Shown here: positions 1 to 8,187 of the stretch, in pieces
Layout: each line of letters starts with the position of its first letter
Numbering within the stretch: the stretch's first letter is position 1
Assembly: GCA_037385685.1 (NCBI GenBank)
Contig: JARRMW010000028.1
Coordinates: 1-60,431, forward strand
Reading direction: 5' to 3'
DNA length: 60,431 bases
Origin: Sva-25 sp037385685
GTDB taxonomy: Bacteria; Pseudomonadota; Gammaproteobacteria; Chromatiales; Chromatiaceae
Position numbers and translations under genes: made by a program
The notes under the pieces: model-generated
The model's database searches: none
What the model was told of the DNA's origin: nothing
What the model saw: only the letters and a program-made list of their open reading frames with translations

Positions 1-112
<112 letters not shown>

Positions 113-260
113 AAGTTTGACGGTAAGCTTAGGGCTTACCAATTCCTTAGCTCGATTAAGCGTTAACTTCAATAAGAATTAACTTCTGTTTGAAGGCGCT
201 TCATCGATATTTGGTCATCTCGGACCATCGACAGAGCACCCACACAAGTTACCTGAATAT

Positions 261-273
261 ATTGTTAAAGAGC
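261..273 (-). promoter_or_regulatory. boxA antitermination site in rRNA leader
   Basis: On the minus strand the leader contains GCTCTTTAACAAT, matching the gammaproteobacterial rrn boxA core (TGCTCTTTAACA). It lies about 150 nt upstream of 16S, as expected for Nus-factor antitermination and for the processing stem region. Confidence 0.9.
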
Positions 274-303
274 GTGTCACATACTGTGACAGTGAGAAGC
301 GGA

Positions 304-332
304 ATTCTATCCGCCCTCCGACCAGGCGTCAA
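304..332 (-). promoter_or_regulatory. rRNA promoter, proximal (P3)
   Basis: Minus-strand sigma70-type promoter: TTGACG at 332-327, a 17-bp spacer, and TAGAAT at 309-304. It is the closest of three tandem promoters to the 16S gene. The sequence after the -10 (TCCGC) is less GC-rich than in the two upstream promoters. Confidence 0.8.
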
Positions 333-381
333 CTTCTAATTTGCATCAGAGCGTTGGCATCTGGCCTTCAAAGAGGCGCGT

Positions 382-409
382 ATTCTACAGCGCTTCCCTG
401 TCCTGTCAA
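382..409 (-). promoter_or_regulatory. rRNA promoter, middle (P2)
   Basis: Minus-strand TTGACA at 409-404, a 16-bp spacer, and TAGAAT at 387-382. The 16-bp spacer and the GC-rich discriminator (ACGCGCC) are typical of stringently controlled rRNA promoters. Confidence 0.88.
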
Positions 410-458
410 CTGCAATTTGAGCCGCCTTGATGGCGTCCCGCAGCTGCAAGAGGCGCGC

Positions 459-486
459 ATTATATAGCCTTTCAAACCGCCGTCAA
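459..486 (-). promoter_or_regulatory. rRNA promoter, distal (P1)
   Basis: Minus-strand TTGACG at 486-481, a 16-bp spacer, and TATAAT at 464-459. A GCGCGCC discriminator follows, again the signature of growth-rate and ppGpp-controlled rrn promoters. The upstream flank (around 487-515) is AT-rich and could act as an UP element. Confidence 0.88.
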
Positions 487-645
487 CAGCAAATCAGAAA
501 AAAAGCGAAAAATCTTTTTCGCCACCCCGAAAACCGATGGCCGCGATGGCCTGATGACCAGTCACGGCCCGGCTCCCACGGCCCGGAAACCGCATCTTAA
601 ACGCCCGTGAAAGCCCACGGCCGCGCGCTTGTCGGCCCCGCCGGC

Positions 646-670
646 AATAAAAAAACCGCCTTGCGGCGGT
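646..670 (-). terminator. Rho-independent terminator after fimV-like gene
   Basis: Minus strand: stem ACCGCC/GGCGGT with a 4-nt loop, then a run of T. It lies about 25 bp past the stop of the fimV-like gene and separates it from the rRNA promoters. Confidence 0.88.
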
Positions 671-694
671 CGGGATCAGCAGGCCGGGACAGCC

Positions 695-2407
695 TCACTG
701 TCGGATCTTCTCGAGCAATGCCTTGGCCGCCGCCTGCTGGGATGAATTGCCCGCCTGGAGCACATCCTGCAGCAGCCGCTTTGCAAGCTCCGCCTCTCCC
801 ATGTCGACGTAATTGCGCGCGATGCGCAGGCTGGCAGATGCCGCATTGACCCTGTCGACAGCATCACCCGCTGCTGCATCCGTTTCTGCACCCGACGCAC
901 CCCCGAGCAGAGCCTGGTAATCAGCCGGGAGAGAGGATTTCCAGTCATGCTCCTGTTTCGACGAGGGCGAGCGATTGCCCTGATCGATTGCGTTCTCCGG
1001 GGCCATCAACAAATCCTTTGCCAGTGACTCGAGCCACTCCGTCCGTTCTTTCTCTTTCTGCTTTTTCCGGCGCTTCTCTTCCTGCTTGCGCGCCCGCTCC
1101 TCTTCCGCCTTTTTCCGCGCTTCCTGCGCCTTTCTTCTCTCCTCCTCGGCTTTTTTCCTCTCTTGCGCCTTTCTTTTCTCTTCTTCGGCCCTGCGCTTTT
1201 CCTGTTCCCGCTTTTTCCTCTCAAGCTCGGCCTTCTTTCGCTCTTCTTCGGCTTTTCTTTTTGCCTCGGCCTCGAGACGCGCCTTCTCTTTTGCCTCCTT
1301 GCGAGCCCTCTCCTCCTCTGCGCGTCTCTTCTGCTCGGCCTCTTCTGCGAGAGCAGCCTCGTCCTTTTCTGTCTCTTCGCCGCTTTCCGCGCCCGGTGTC
1401 GAAGCCGCTTCGCCAAGCGCCCTTTCCCGTGCCTGGCGGATTTTCTCCCTTGCCCTGTCGATACCGGACAACTCGCCGCTCTCCTGCGCCTGGTCGCTGG
1501 TAGTTTCGGGAGAAGCAACTCCAGCTGCGGGCTGCACCGCAGGCTTCTCTGATGGCTCCACGTCCGCTGGCGATGCGCTCCCGGGGCCGGTGTCCCGGCT
1601 CACCTGCTGTGCAGTACCGGGGCTTTCACGATTCTCTGCGAGAACCTCCCTGTTGAAGCTCCTGCGAGCATGGTCCTTGCGATTCATGCTTCGGGACTGG
1701 CGTGTGAGCCAGATGAAGAGGAACACGAGCAGCATTGCGCCTAACAATCCAGCCCAGAGATAGTTCCCCTGCCCGGCGGCATTCCCCGGCTCTGCATCAG
1801 GCTGACCGCTTTCCAGTGCTGGCGCACTGCCCGTATCAGGAGGGCCCTGCTCCGAAGCGGATGCCGCCTCCTGGTCAGCGCTGGCCGAAGACATTCTGCT
1901 CCCGGATGAATCGCCGGGGGCCTGGCCGCCGGCCTGTTCCTCCAGCTCAGCAACCAGTTCCACGAGGCTTGTCGTGGATTCACTCCTGACCTGGTCCGGG
2001 GTTGGCTTGACGAGTGATGCGGGAAGCGTGACCCGCTCGAGATCCCCGTCAACAAAGACGTCGGGATTGAGACGCACGATGGCCGCGACTGCCTGGTCGA
2101 GGGTCGCATCTTCCGGCGAAACGAGACGCGCCGTGGCCAGCAGCATCCTGCTGACCGGAACACTGGTCTCGCCCTGACCGGAGGTTGGCGCTGCCGCTTC
2201 TGCAAGATTCTCGAGGGAGCCCGGCGAAACCAGCATGACCGGTTGCCTGACCTCCTCCTCTTCCGCCTTGACCGTGACAGCCACGGAGAGGAGCGCGAAC
2301 ACAACGGCCAGAGCCGGGAAAATCTTTATGACGGGTATCACGTCTGGTATCCGGAGAATATTGCCTCGCGGATAGCAGAACCAGCAACGGGCAAGCGATC
2401 TTCGCAT
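695..2407 (-). CDS. FimV/HubP-family protein with long coiled coil
   Basis: Inner-membrane protein of the FimV/HubP type, a family that organises cell poles and type IV pili or secretion in gammaproteobacteria. The N-terminus has an export signal (about residues 23-48). A segment containing LNPDVFVDGDLERV resembles the FimV motif before the LysM region. A second membrane helix (LLGAMLLVFLFIWLT) lies near residue 220, and residues about 320-470 are a very charged K/E/R/A coiled coil. The last 50 residues (IARNYVDMGEAELAKRLLQDV) match the FimV C-terminal TPR-like cap. A clear LysM domain is not seen, and at 570 aa it is shorter than most FimV proteins. An in-frame GTG at 2341 sits directly before the signal peptide and may be the true start. 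It is followed by a terminator. Confidence 0.85.
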   Translation of the reverse strand: MRRSLARCWFCYPRGNILRIPDVIPVIKIFPALAVVFALLSVAVTVKAEEEEVRQPVMLVSPGSLENLAEAAAPTSGQGETSVPVSRMLLATARLVSPEDATLDQAVAAIVRLNPDVFVDGDLERVTLPASLVKPTPDQVRSESTTSLVELVAELEEQAGGQAPGDSSGSRMSSASADQEAASASEQGPPDTGSAPALESGQPDAEPGNAAGQGNYLWAGLLGAMLLVFLFIWLTRQSRSMNRKDHARRSFNREVLAENRESPGTAQQVSRDTGPGSASPADVEPSEKPAVQPAAGVASPETTSDQAQESGELSGIDRAREKIRQARERALGEAASTPGAESGEETEKDEAALAEEAEQKRRAEEERARKEAKEKARLEAEAKRKAEEERKKAELERKKREQEKRRAEEEKRKAQERKKAEEERRKAQEARKKAEEERARKQEEKRRKKQKEKERTEWLESLAKDLLMAPENAIDQGNRSPSSKQEHDWKSSLPADYQALLGGASGAETDAAAGDAVDRVNAASASLRIARNYVDMGEAELAKRLLQDVLQAGNSSQQAAAKALLEKIRQ

Positions 2408-2449
2408 GCCGGAAGAGTGTCAGCTAGCCGAAAGGTCTGCGATGGAAAT

Positions 2450-2495
2450 GAAAAACGCCTGACCGGGATGCCGTGGCGGCATCCGGGAACAGGCG
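2450..2495 (-). terminator. Terminator after the csd1-like gene
   Basis: Minus strand: CGCCTG...CAGGCG outer stem and GATGCCG/CGGCATC inner stem, followed by TTTTTC. It lies about 30 bp past the stop of the Cas8c-like gene and ahead of the fimV-like gene, so the two appear to be transcribed separately. Confidence 0.82.
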
Positions 2496-2527
2496 CAATG
2501 ACATCCGGGGATGACCTGTCCAGGAAG

Positions 2528-2953
2528 TTACTGCCCGGACGATCCTGCCGCGGCAACCTTCGATTCGGACGCCTGTCCCGCGCCTCCTCTCGGCTGTGCA
2601 GCAGCCATCTGGTCACGCAGGATCTGCTTCTGGTGATAGTAGCCCAGCGAGAAGCGACCCTGGTCCTGCAAGGAAAGGTTGGATGGAAAATCATCGATCG
2701 CATCGAGGATCTCACCGATGAGTATCTCGTAATCCTGGCAGCGCGTGTGATCGCTGATCTTGGCCAACTGGTGGTTCTTGACCTTGATGAGATTGGTGAA
2801 CACCTCGAGGGGAGTTGTCGAGGCATCACTGTAGAATTTTTCCCGCATGGTAACGTCTGTACCGGGGTTTGATTCTTCCTGGACGGTTTCAAGTACGGCG
2901 AACATGCGTCCAAGACGGTACCCGATATTGGACTTACTCTTGTCAAGTGGCAT
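2528..2953 (-). CDS. Stand-alone Csd1/Cas8c C-terminal (Cas11c-like) protein
   Basis: 141 residues. Residues 10-118 read as the C-terminal part of the type I-C CRISPR protein Csd1/Cas8c: YRLGRMFAVLETVQEE, a TTPLEVFTNLIK segment, HQLAKI, IGEILDAI.DFPSNL, and LQDQGRFSLGYYHQKQ. In type I-C systems this region is also made separately from an internal start as the small subunit Cas11c, a helical nucleic-acid-backbone binder. Here it is a free gene with a strong ribosome site (AGGAGAG, 7 nt before ATG), a consensus promoter upstream and a terminator downstream. A Gly/Ala/Ser/Gln-rich tail (last 25 residues) replaces the family's end. No cas genes or CRISPR array occur in the window. The homology is seen by motif; the function is unknown. 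Confidence 0.85.
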   Translation of the reverse strand: MPLDKSKSNIGYRLGRMFAVLETVQEESNPGTDVTMREKFYSDASTTPLEVFTNLIKVKNHQLAKISDHTRCQDYEILIGEILDAIDDFPSNLSLQDQGRFSLGYYHQKQILRDQMAAAQPRGGAGQASESKVAAAGSSGQ

Positions 2954-2960
2954 TAGGGCT

Positions 2961-2967
2961 CTCTCCT
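2961..2967 (-). promoter_or_regulatory. Strong Shine-Dalgarno of csd1-like gene
   Basis: Minus-strand AGGAGAG, 7 nt before the ATG. It fixes the start and argues that the protein is translated as a free small protein rather than being a random fragment of a lost cas8c. Confidence 0.85.
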
Positions 2968-3086
2968 AAGGGTTGCATCTGAATCCGGTGGTGCATCGCT
3001 TGCGGATGCGCGCGTTTGATCTTCTTATCTGCTGCCTCCGTGCAACAAGCTGACGCAACCGGGCCGGAGGCGTCATCTGGTGCTTC

Positions 3087-3115
3087 ATTATTGGGAGTCC
3101 GCAGGGCAGTGTCAA
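3087..3115 (-). promoter_or_regulatory. Consensus sigma70 promoter for csd1-like gene
   Basis: Minus strand TTGACA at 3115-3110, a 17-bp spacer, and AATAAT at 3092-3087. The near-perfect match predicts strong constitutive transcription starting near 3080. That leaves a leader of about 125 nt before the csd1-like ATG. Confidence 0.8.
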
Positions 3116-3198
3116 CCAATCCGTTATCGGTTTCCGGCACTGCCGCGACTTCTCGCAATTCCATGTCAGCCAACCGGCACAAGGCCTGTCAGACAGGG

Positions 3199-4398
3199 TC
3201 AGGACTCGATGGTAATGCGCGCAAAACGGCGCTTGCCTACCTGGTAGACGTGCGTCGTGCCCGGCAGGCACACAAGCGACTTGTCAGTGACCTTGTTGCC
3301 GTCGATCCTGACCGCACCCTGCTTGATCATACGCATGGCTTCCGAGGTGCTGCTGACCAGTCCGCCATCTCTCAGGACATTGGCAATGGGCAGCCCCTCG
3401 CTGGAGGAGGCAATCGTTTTTTCAGGCATCTCGTCCGGCATCGCTCCTTTCTGGAAGCGAGCAATGAAGTTTTCACGGGCCTTTTTCGCGGCCGCCATGT
3501 CATGAAAACGCGCGATGATTTCCTCGGCCAGCAGGAACTTGATGTCACGGGGATTCGCCCCTTCATCGACCTGCTTGCGGAAACCATCGATCTCCTGCAT
3601 CGGGCGAAAGCTCAGAAGCTCGAAGTAGCGCCACATGAGATCGTCCGAGATTGACATGATCTTGCCGAACATCTCGTCCGGTGCATCCGTGATACCGATA
3701 TAGTTTCCAAGCGATTTCGACATCTTCTGCACGCCATCGAGCCCTTCGAGGATCGGCATGGTGATGACGATCTGCGGCTCCTGGCCATGCTGCTCCTGCA
3801 ACTGGCGCCCCATCAGCAGGTTGAATTTCTGGTCCGTGCCACCGAGTTCGACGTCCGACTGCAGTGCAACCGAGTCGTATCCCTGGATCAGGGGATAGAG
3901 AAACTCGTGGATGGCGATAGCCTGGCCACCCTTGTAACGCTTGCTGAAATCATCGCGCTCGAGCATGCGCGCGACCGTCTGGCTGGAAGCCAGCTGGACC
4001 ATATCGGCGGCGTCCATCTTGCCCATCCATTCGGAATTGAAGACGACTTTTGTCTTCTTCTTGTCGAGGATCTTGAAGATTTGCTCCTCATAGCTCCGCG
4101 CATTCTCGAGAACCTGCTCGCGTGTGAGCGGCTTGCGCGTGACGTTCTTGCCGGTCGGATCGCCGATCATGCCTGTGAAATCGCCGATCAAAAAGTGGAT
4201 GTCATGTCCGAGCTCCTGGAACTGGCGCAGCTTGTTGATCAGGACCGTGTGACCGAGATGCAGATCGGGTGCAGTCGGGTCAAAACCCGCCTTGATCCTG
4301 AGGGGCCTGCCTTTTTCCAGTTTTTTGACGAGCTCCTCCTCGATGAGGATCTCGTCGGTACCGCGGGCGATGAGCGCGAGGGCTTCAGCTGTGGACAT
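3199..4398 (-). CDS. tyrS: Tyrosyl-tRNA synthetase
   Basis: Charges tRNA-Tyr with tyrosine in the cytoplasm. The class I signature HLGH is at residues 47-50, KMSKS is near residue 228, and a C-terminal S4 RNA-binding domain (MIKQGAVRIDGNKV) is present. The 399-residue length and the GGTDQKFN pocket motif fit the shorter-insert TyrRS type common in gammaproteobacteria. The gene is divergent from the M23 peptidase gene and lies upstream of the csd1-like gene. The 172-bp gap to the divergent gene must hold both promoters. Confidence 0.97.
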   Translation of the reverse strand: MSTAEALALIARGTDEILIEEELVKKLEKGRPLRIKAGFDPTAPDLHLGHTVLINKLRQFQELGHDIHFLIGDFTGMIGDPTGKNVTRKPLTREQVLENARSYEEQIFKILDKKKTKVVFNSEWMGKMDAADMVQLASSQTVARMLERDDFSKRYKGGQAIAIHEFLYPLIQGYDSVALQSDVELGGTDQKFNLLMGRQLQEQHGQEPQIVITMPILEGLDGVQKMSKSLGNYIGITDAPDEMFGKIMSISDDLMWRYFELLSFRPMQEIDGFRKQVDEGANPRDIKFLLAEEIIARFHDMAAAKKARENFIARFQKGAMPDEMPEKTIASSSEGLPIANVLRDGGLVSSTSEAMRMIKQGAVRIDGNKVTDKSLVCLPGTTHVYQVGKRRFARITIES

Positions 4399-4570
4399 GG
4401 TTCGTTATGCTTCAGGAAAAATCGATCCGCAATCTACCGGAATTCACGGGCGCTGTCATTAACGGGACCTGGCCATCTTCCTGTATACTCGCCGGGAAAT
4501 CGGAACCCGGGGCCGCTTTACTTGTCGAACCCTGCCAGCGAATAACGAGAGCCAGTTTTCCAGCCAGACC

Positions 4571-6013
4571 ATGAAATCTTTCCTGACCGGATTTTTCAGC
4601 GCCATTGTTCTTGCCGTTATCATCCTCCTGCTTCTGCCTGACGAAGAAGAGCCCCTGCAGCAGCAGACAATCGATCTGCAGATACCTGAACAGCAAGAAA
4701 CCGGCCCCGTCATCGTCCTGAAACCACTCGACACAGAGCAGACAGACTCCGGCATGTCCCCGCCAATCGCGGAGCCCGTCATCGGCATCGAGGAAGCTGA
4801 AACGGTTGAAGCGGTGCCTGTCGAGGAAGAAAACGTACCGGCGATCACAACATCGGCAACGGAACCCGAAGAGACTGAATCAGACGGGCAAACTGCGGAA
4901 GAAGAAGCCGCAAAGTCCATCATGGTCGTTCACCAGGTCAAGAGCGGTGACACACTGCTCGCCATTTTCAACGCGCTGGAAATCGACCAGCGGCACTACA
5001 AGCGGCTGATCGCCTCGAAGGACGTTTCCAGGGGGCTTTCACGTCTGAAACCCGGCCAGATGCTCTATTTCTATCTCGACCAGAACCGGAATCTCACGAA
5101 CCTCGTCCACGAAAGCGATTCTATCCGCTCGGACAACTACACCTTCACTGACAAGCTCATCATGCTTGACAGTGTCAGCAAGCAAATCGAGAAACGCACC
5201 GAGACGGTACAGGGAAAAATCCAGAGCTCGCTGTTCGTCGACGGCCAGAATGCCGGCATGTCAGGCAAGCTCATCATGAACATGGCCAGGCTGTTCAACT
5301 TCGATATCGACTTCGGCAGCGAATTGCAGAAAGGCGACTATTTCGGTGTCATCTACGAGGCGGAATATGTTGACGGCGAGCGCATCGGCACCGGCGACAT
5401 CCTCGCTGCGGAGTTCATCAACAACAACAAGCAGTACCGTGTCGTGCGCTACGAGGACCAGAATGGCAACGTCGACTACCTCGACGAGGAAGGACGCAGC
5501 CGCCGCAAGAAGTTCATCCGTACACCGCTGAACTTCACGCGCATCAGCTCGAAATTCACCAACAAGCGCTGGCACCCGGTTCTGAAGCGCTGGCGCTCTC
5601 ACAAGGGTGTCGACTATGCCGCGCCGACCGGGACACCCGTCTGGGCAACCGGTGACGGCAAGGTTCACATCATCGGACGCCAGCGCGGCTACGGCAAGGT
5701 CATCTACATCAAACACGGCAAATATGTGACTGTCTATGGTCACCTCAACGGTTTCAAGCGCGGACTCAAGAAAGGAGATCGCGTCAAGCAGGGGCAGGTC
5801 ATCGGCTATGTCGGCCAGACCGGCCTGGCAACCGGCCCCCATCTGCACTACGAGTTCCGTATCCACGGCAAGCACGTGAACCCGCTCTCGGCGAAGCTGC
5901 CGGTGCAGGACCCGATCGACAAGTCGAAGATGAAACACTTCCTGGCGACCGCCAAGCCACTCTTCAAGTCACTCGACCTGCTCAAGGGGCAGGACGTGGC
6001 CATGAACGACTGA
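4571..6013 (+). CDS. M23 peptidoglycan DD-endopeptidase (MepM-like)
   Basis: Periplasmic murein hydrolase anchored by one N-terminal helix (residues about 5-22). An acidic linker follows, then an OapA/LysM-like region (VHQVKSGDTLLAIF, about residue 120), a bridging beta domain and a C-terminal LytM/M23 domain. The zinc ligands are present in HKGVD (about residue 343) and HLHYE (about residue 424), so it should be catalytically active, cutting peptide cross-bridges. The 480-residue length matches MepM/YebA-type enzymes. Its stop overlaps the anmK start by one base, linking wall hydrolysis with muropeptide recycling. Confidence 0.92.
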   Translation: MKSFLTGFFSAIVLAVIILLLLPDEEEPLQQQTIDLQIPEQQETGPVIVLKPLDTEQTDSGMSPPIAEPVIGIEEAETVEAVPVEEENVPAITTSATEPEETESDGQTAEEEAAKSIMVVHQVKSGDTLLAIFNALEIDQRHYKRLIASKDVSRGLSRLKPGQMLYFYLDQNRNLTNLVHESDSIRSDNYTFTDKLIMLDSVSKQIEKRTETVQGKIQSSLFVDGQNAGMSGKLIMNMARLFNFDIDFGSELQKGDYFGVIYEAEYVDGERIGTGDILAAEFINNNKQYRVVRYEDQNGNVDYLDEEGRSRRKKFIRTPLNFTRISSKFTNKRWHPVLKRWRSHKGVDYAAPTGTPVWATGDGKVHIIGRQRGYGKVIYIKHGKYVTVYGHLNGFKRGLKKGDRVKQGQVIGYVGQTGLATGPHLHYEFRIHGKHVNPLSAKLPVQDPIDKSKMKHFLATAKPLFKSLDLLKGQDVAMND

Positions 6014-7122
6014 TGACCTACTATGTCGGGCTGATGTCCGGTACCAGCATGGACGGCATCGATGCTGCGCTGGCGGATATCGCTGCCGACGGAACCTTGC
6101 GGCTGGTCGCCACGCTTTCACATCCCTGGCCGGCAGAACTCGAACAGCAGCTGCGGAAACTGGCACTGCCCGGGGAAGACGAGATTGACCGTCTCGGTGT
6201 CGCCGATGCCCATGCCGGGGAAGTCCTTGGTACTGCTGTCATGGAGCTGCTGCGCAGTGCCGGCGTCAGGCCGCAAGCCGTCGAAGCCATCGGTTCCCAC
6301 GGGCAGACCATCCGTCACCGTCCCGGCGCCAGTTATCCTTTCACACTGCAAATCGGTGACCCCAACCGTCTTGCAGCACATACTGGCATCACGACGATCA
6401 CCGACTTCCGCCGACGCGACATGGCCGTCGGCGGCCAGGGCGCTCCGCTCGCACCGGCTTTTCACAAGGCCGTGTTCGGCAGCAGCAGCGAGAACCGCAT
6501 CATCCTCAACATCGGCGGCATCGCCAACCTGACATGGCTGCCCTCGGATCCGCAGGAAAAGGTACTCGGCTTCGACTCGGGACCGGGCAACAGGCTCATG
6601 GATGACTGGATTGCACGCTGCAAGGGAGAGCGCTATGACCAGGACGGCGCGTGGGCCTCAACCGGAAAGGTCTCGGTCGAACTGCTCGAGCGGCTGCTCA
6701 CGGAGCCCTATTTTCGCCAGCCCGCACCGAAGAGCACGGGCACCGAAGGCTTCAACCTGGAGTGGGTTGCCGGGCTTGGCGGGGGACTCGATGCACGTCT
6801 GGAGGCTGAAGACGTCCAGGCGACCCTGCTGGAATTGACGGCTGTCACCATCACGGATGCAGTGCGCAACCTGCCTGCAACGACACGCCTGCTGACCTGC
6901 GGGGGCGGCGCCCGTAACGACCGACTCATGGCGCGCCTCGCGGAACTGCTGCCCGGCATCGCAACAGGGACCACCGCAACAGCAGGCATCGATCCGGACT
7001 GGGTGGAGGCAGCCGCATTTGCCTGGCTTGCCTGGCGTACCATGAACAGGCTCAATGGCAATCTGCCCGAGGTCACCGGGGCAAGGGAAGCTGTCATTCT
7101 TGGCGGGATCTATCCCGCCTGA
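6013..7122 (+). CDS. anmK: Anhydro-N-acetylmuramic acid kinase
   Basis: Cytoplasmic recycling enzyme that opens the anhydro ring of 1,6-anhydro-MurNAc and phosphorylates it to MurNAc-6-P with ATP. The N-terminal GLMSGTSMDGID, DFRRRDMAVGGQGAPL, NIGGIANLT and GFDSGPGN, plus a late CGGGARN, are the family's ATP- and sugar-binding segments. The 369-residue length is standard. It is translationally coupled to the peptidase gene through a TGATG overlap. The same order (peptidase then anmK, near tyrS) is common in gammaproteobacteria. Confidence 0.96.
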   Translation: MTYYVGLMSGTSMDGIDAALADIAADGTLRLVATLSHPWPAELEQQLRKLALPGEDEIDRLGVADAHAGEVLGTAVMELLRSAGVRPQAVEAIGSHGQTIRHRPGASYPFTLQIGDPNRLAAHTGITTITDFRRRDMAVGGQGAPLAPAFHKAVFGSSSENRIILNIGGIANLTWLPSDPQEKVLGFDSGPGNRLMDDWIARCKGERYDQDGAWASTGKVSVELLERLLTEPYFRQPAPKSTGTEGFNLEWVAGLGGGLDARLEAEDVQATLLELTAVTITDAVRNLPATTRLLTCGGGARNDRLMARLAELLPGIATGTTATAGIDPDWVEAAAFAWLAWRTMNRLNGNLPEVTGAREAVILGGIYPA

Positions 7123-7155
7123 TTCCGCAGTCTCTGCGCAGGTTTCTGACTGGCT

Positions 7156-8079
7156 TCAATCCATCATCGCCCGGATGTGCACCGCGACACTGCGGCCGAG
7201 TGCCGAGAGGTTGTAACCGCCCTCGAGCGTCGAGACGACCCGACCATCTGCATGGCGATTGGCCAGATCGCAGATCTCGAGTGTGACCCATTCATAATCC
7301 GGCTCGCGCAGACGCATCTGCGCCATGTCATCCTCGATATGCCCGTCGAAGCCCGCCGACACGAGGATGAGTTGCGGTTCGAATGCCTCGAGCGCGGGCA
7401 GCCAGTGCGCGCGCAAGGCGGCACGAAAATCTGCACCATCCGTCATGGCCGGCAATGGGCAGTTCACGATATTCGGTGCGGTGTCACCCGCGCCGGTACC
7501 CGGGTAGAAAGGATGTTGAAAGGTTGAACAGAGCAGAATCCGGCTGTCGCCACTGAAGATATCCTCGGTTCCGTTGCCGTGATGCACATCGAAATCCACG
7601 ATAGCGACACGCTCGAGTCCATGGACAGCGATCGCGTGAGCCGCACCAACGGCAATGTTGTTGAAAATACAGAATCCCATAGCCCTGTCCCGCCCGGCAT
7701 GGTGTCCAGGCGGCCTGACTGCGCAAAAAGCACGCCTGGCCTCCCCTGCCATCACCATGTCGACAGCCTGGACATTGGCACCTGCTGCATGCAGTGCAGC
7801 CTCGAGCGAGTCGGGATTCATCGCCGTGTCACCGTCTAGCCACACCAGCCCCTCCTGCGGCGCTGTCTCGAAGACCTCATCGACATACGCCGCCTCGTGG
7901 ACACGCTCGATCTGCTCCCGGGTTGCCTGTATGGCATCGCGATGAAGAAGAAAAGGTTCGATACCTGCTGCAATCAGCTGGTCACTGATCGCATGCAGCC
8001 GGGCCGGTGACTCGGGGTGATGCCGTCCCATCTCGTGTTGCAAAAACGAGGGATGCGTGATGTATGCGACTGAATTCAT
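7156..8079 (-). CDS. Histone-deacetylase-family amidohydrolase
   Basis: Zinc-dependent arginase/deacetylase-fold enzyme, 307 aa, the usual size of bacterial class II HDAC-like deacetylases. Conserved pieces run HHPESPARL (about residue 20), RPPGHHAGRDRAMGFC with the catalytic His pair, DFDVHHGNGTEDIF with the zinc Asp/His ligands, and SAGFDGH. Its substrate cannot be read from sequence: acetyl-lysine on proteins and acetylpolyamines are the known options. It diverges from a Pat-type acetyltransferase gene, which favours a protein-deacetylase role as in the acuA/acuC pairing of Bacillus (inference). Confidence 0.9.
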   Translation of the reverse strand: MNSVAYITHPSFLQHEMGRHHPESPARLHAISDQLIAAGIEPFLLHRDAIQATREQIERVHEAAYVDEVFETAPQEGLVWLDGDTAMNPDSLEAALHAAGANVQAVDMVMAGEARRAFCAVRPPGHHAGRDRAMGFCIFNNIAVGAAHAIAVHGLERVAIVDFDVHHGNGTEDIFSGDSRILLCSTFQHPFYPGTGAGDTAPNIVNCPLPAMTDGADFRAALRAHWLPALEAFEPQLILVSAGFDGHIEDDMAQMRLREPDYEWVTLEICDLANRHADGRVVSTLEGGYNLSALGRSVAVHIRAMMD

Positions 8080-8114
8080 AGAAACGGATCCATGGATGAC
8101 TCAGGACGGATTTT

Positions 8115-8145
8115 GTTGCAGTGCAGCAACCGGGTAGCCTACACT
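8115..8145 (+). promoter_or_regulatory. Candidate promoter with palindromic operator, acetyltransferase gene
   Basis: TTGCAG at 8116-8121, an 18-bp spacer and TACACT at 8140-8145 form a moderate sigma70 promoter. GTTGC-AGTGCA-GCAAC at 8115-8130 is an inverted repeat overlapping the -35, so it could be an operator. A start site near 8152 supports translation from the ATG at 8188 rather than from 8092. Confidence 0.45.
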
Positions 8146-8187
8146 CGACCTCACGATCTTTCGAGGCAGTCTAGCGCGAGACAGCAG

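Noticed and set aside
988..1763. Long plus-strand open frames opposite the fimV-like gene
   Set aside because: They are Ser/Phe/Leu/Arg-rich shadows of the K/E/R coiled coil on the other strand, with no ribosome site or family features.
2528..3198. Possible CRISPR array or other cas genes next to the Cas8c-like gene
   Set aside because: I looked for regularly spaced 28-37 bp direct repeats and for Cas3, Cas5, Cas7, Cas4 and Cas1 motifs across the window and found none.
5261..5938. 225-codon minus-strand frame inside the M23 peptidase gene
   Set aside because: Antisense shadow of a conserved gene with clear catalytic motifs. The translated sequence resembles no family.
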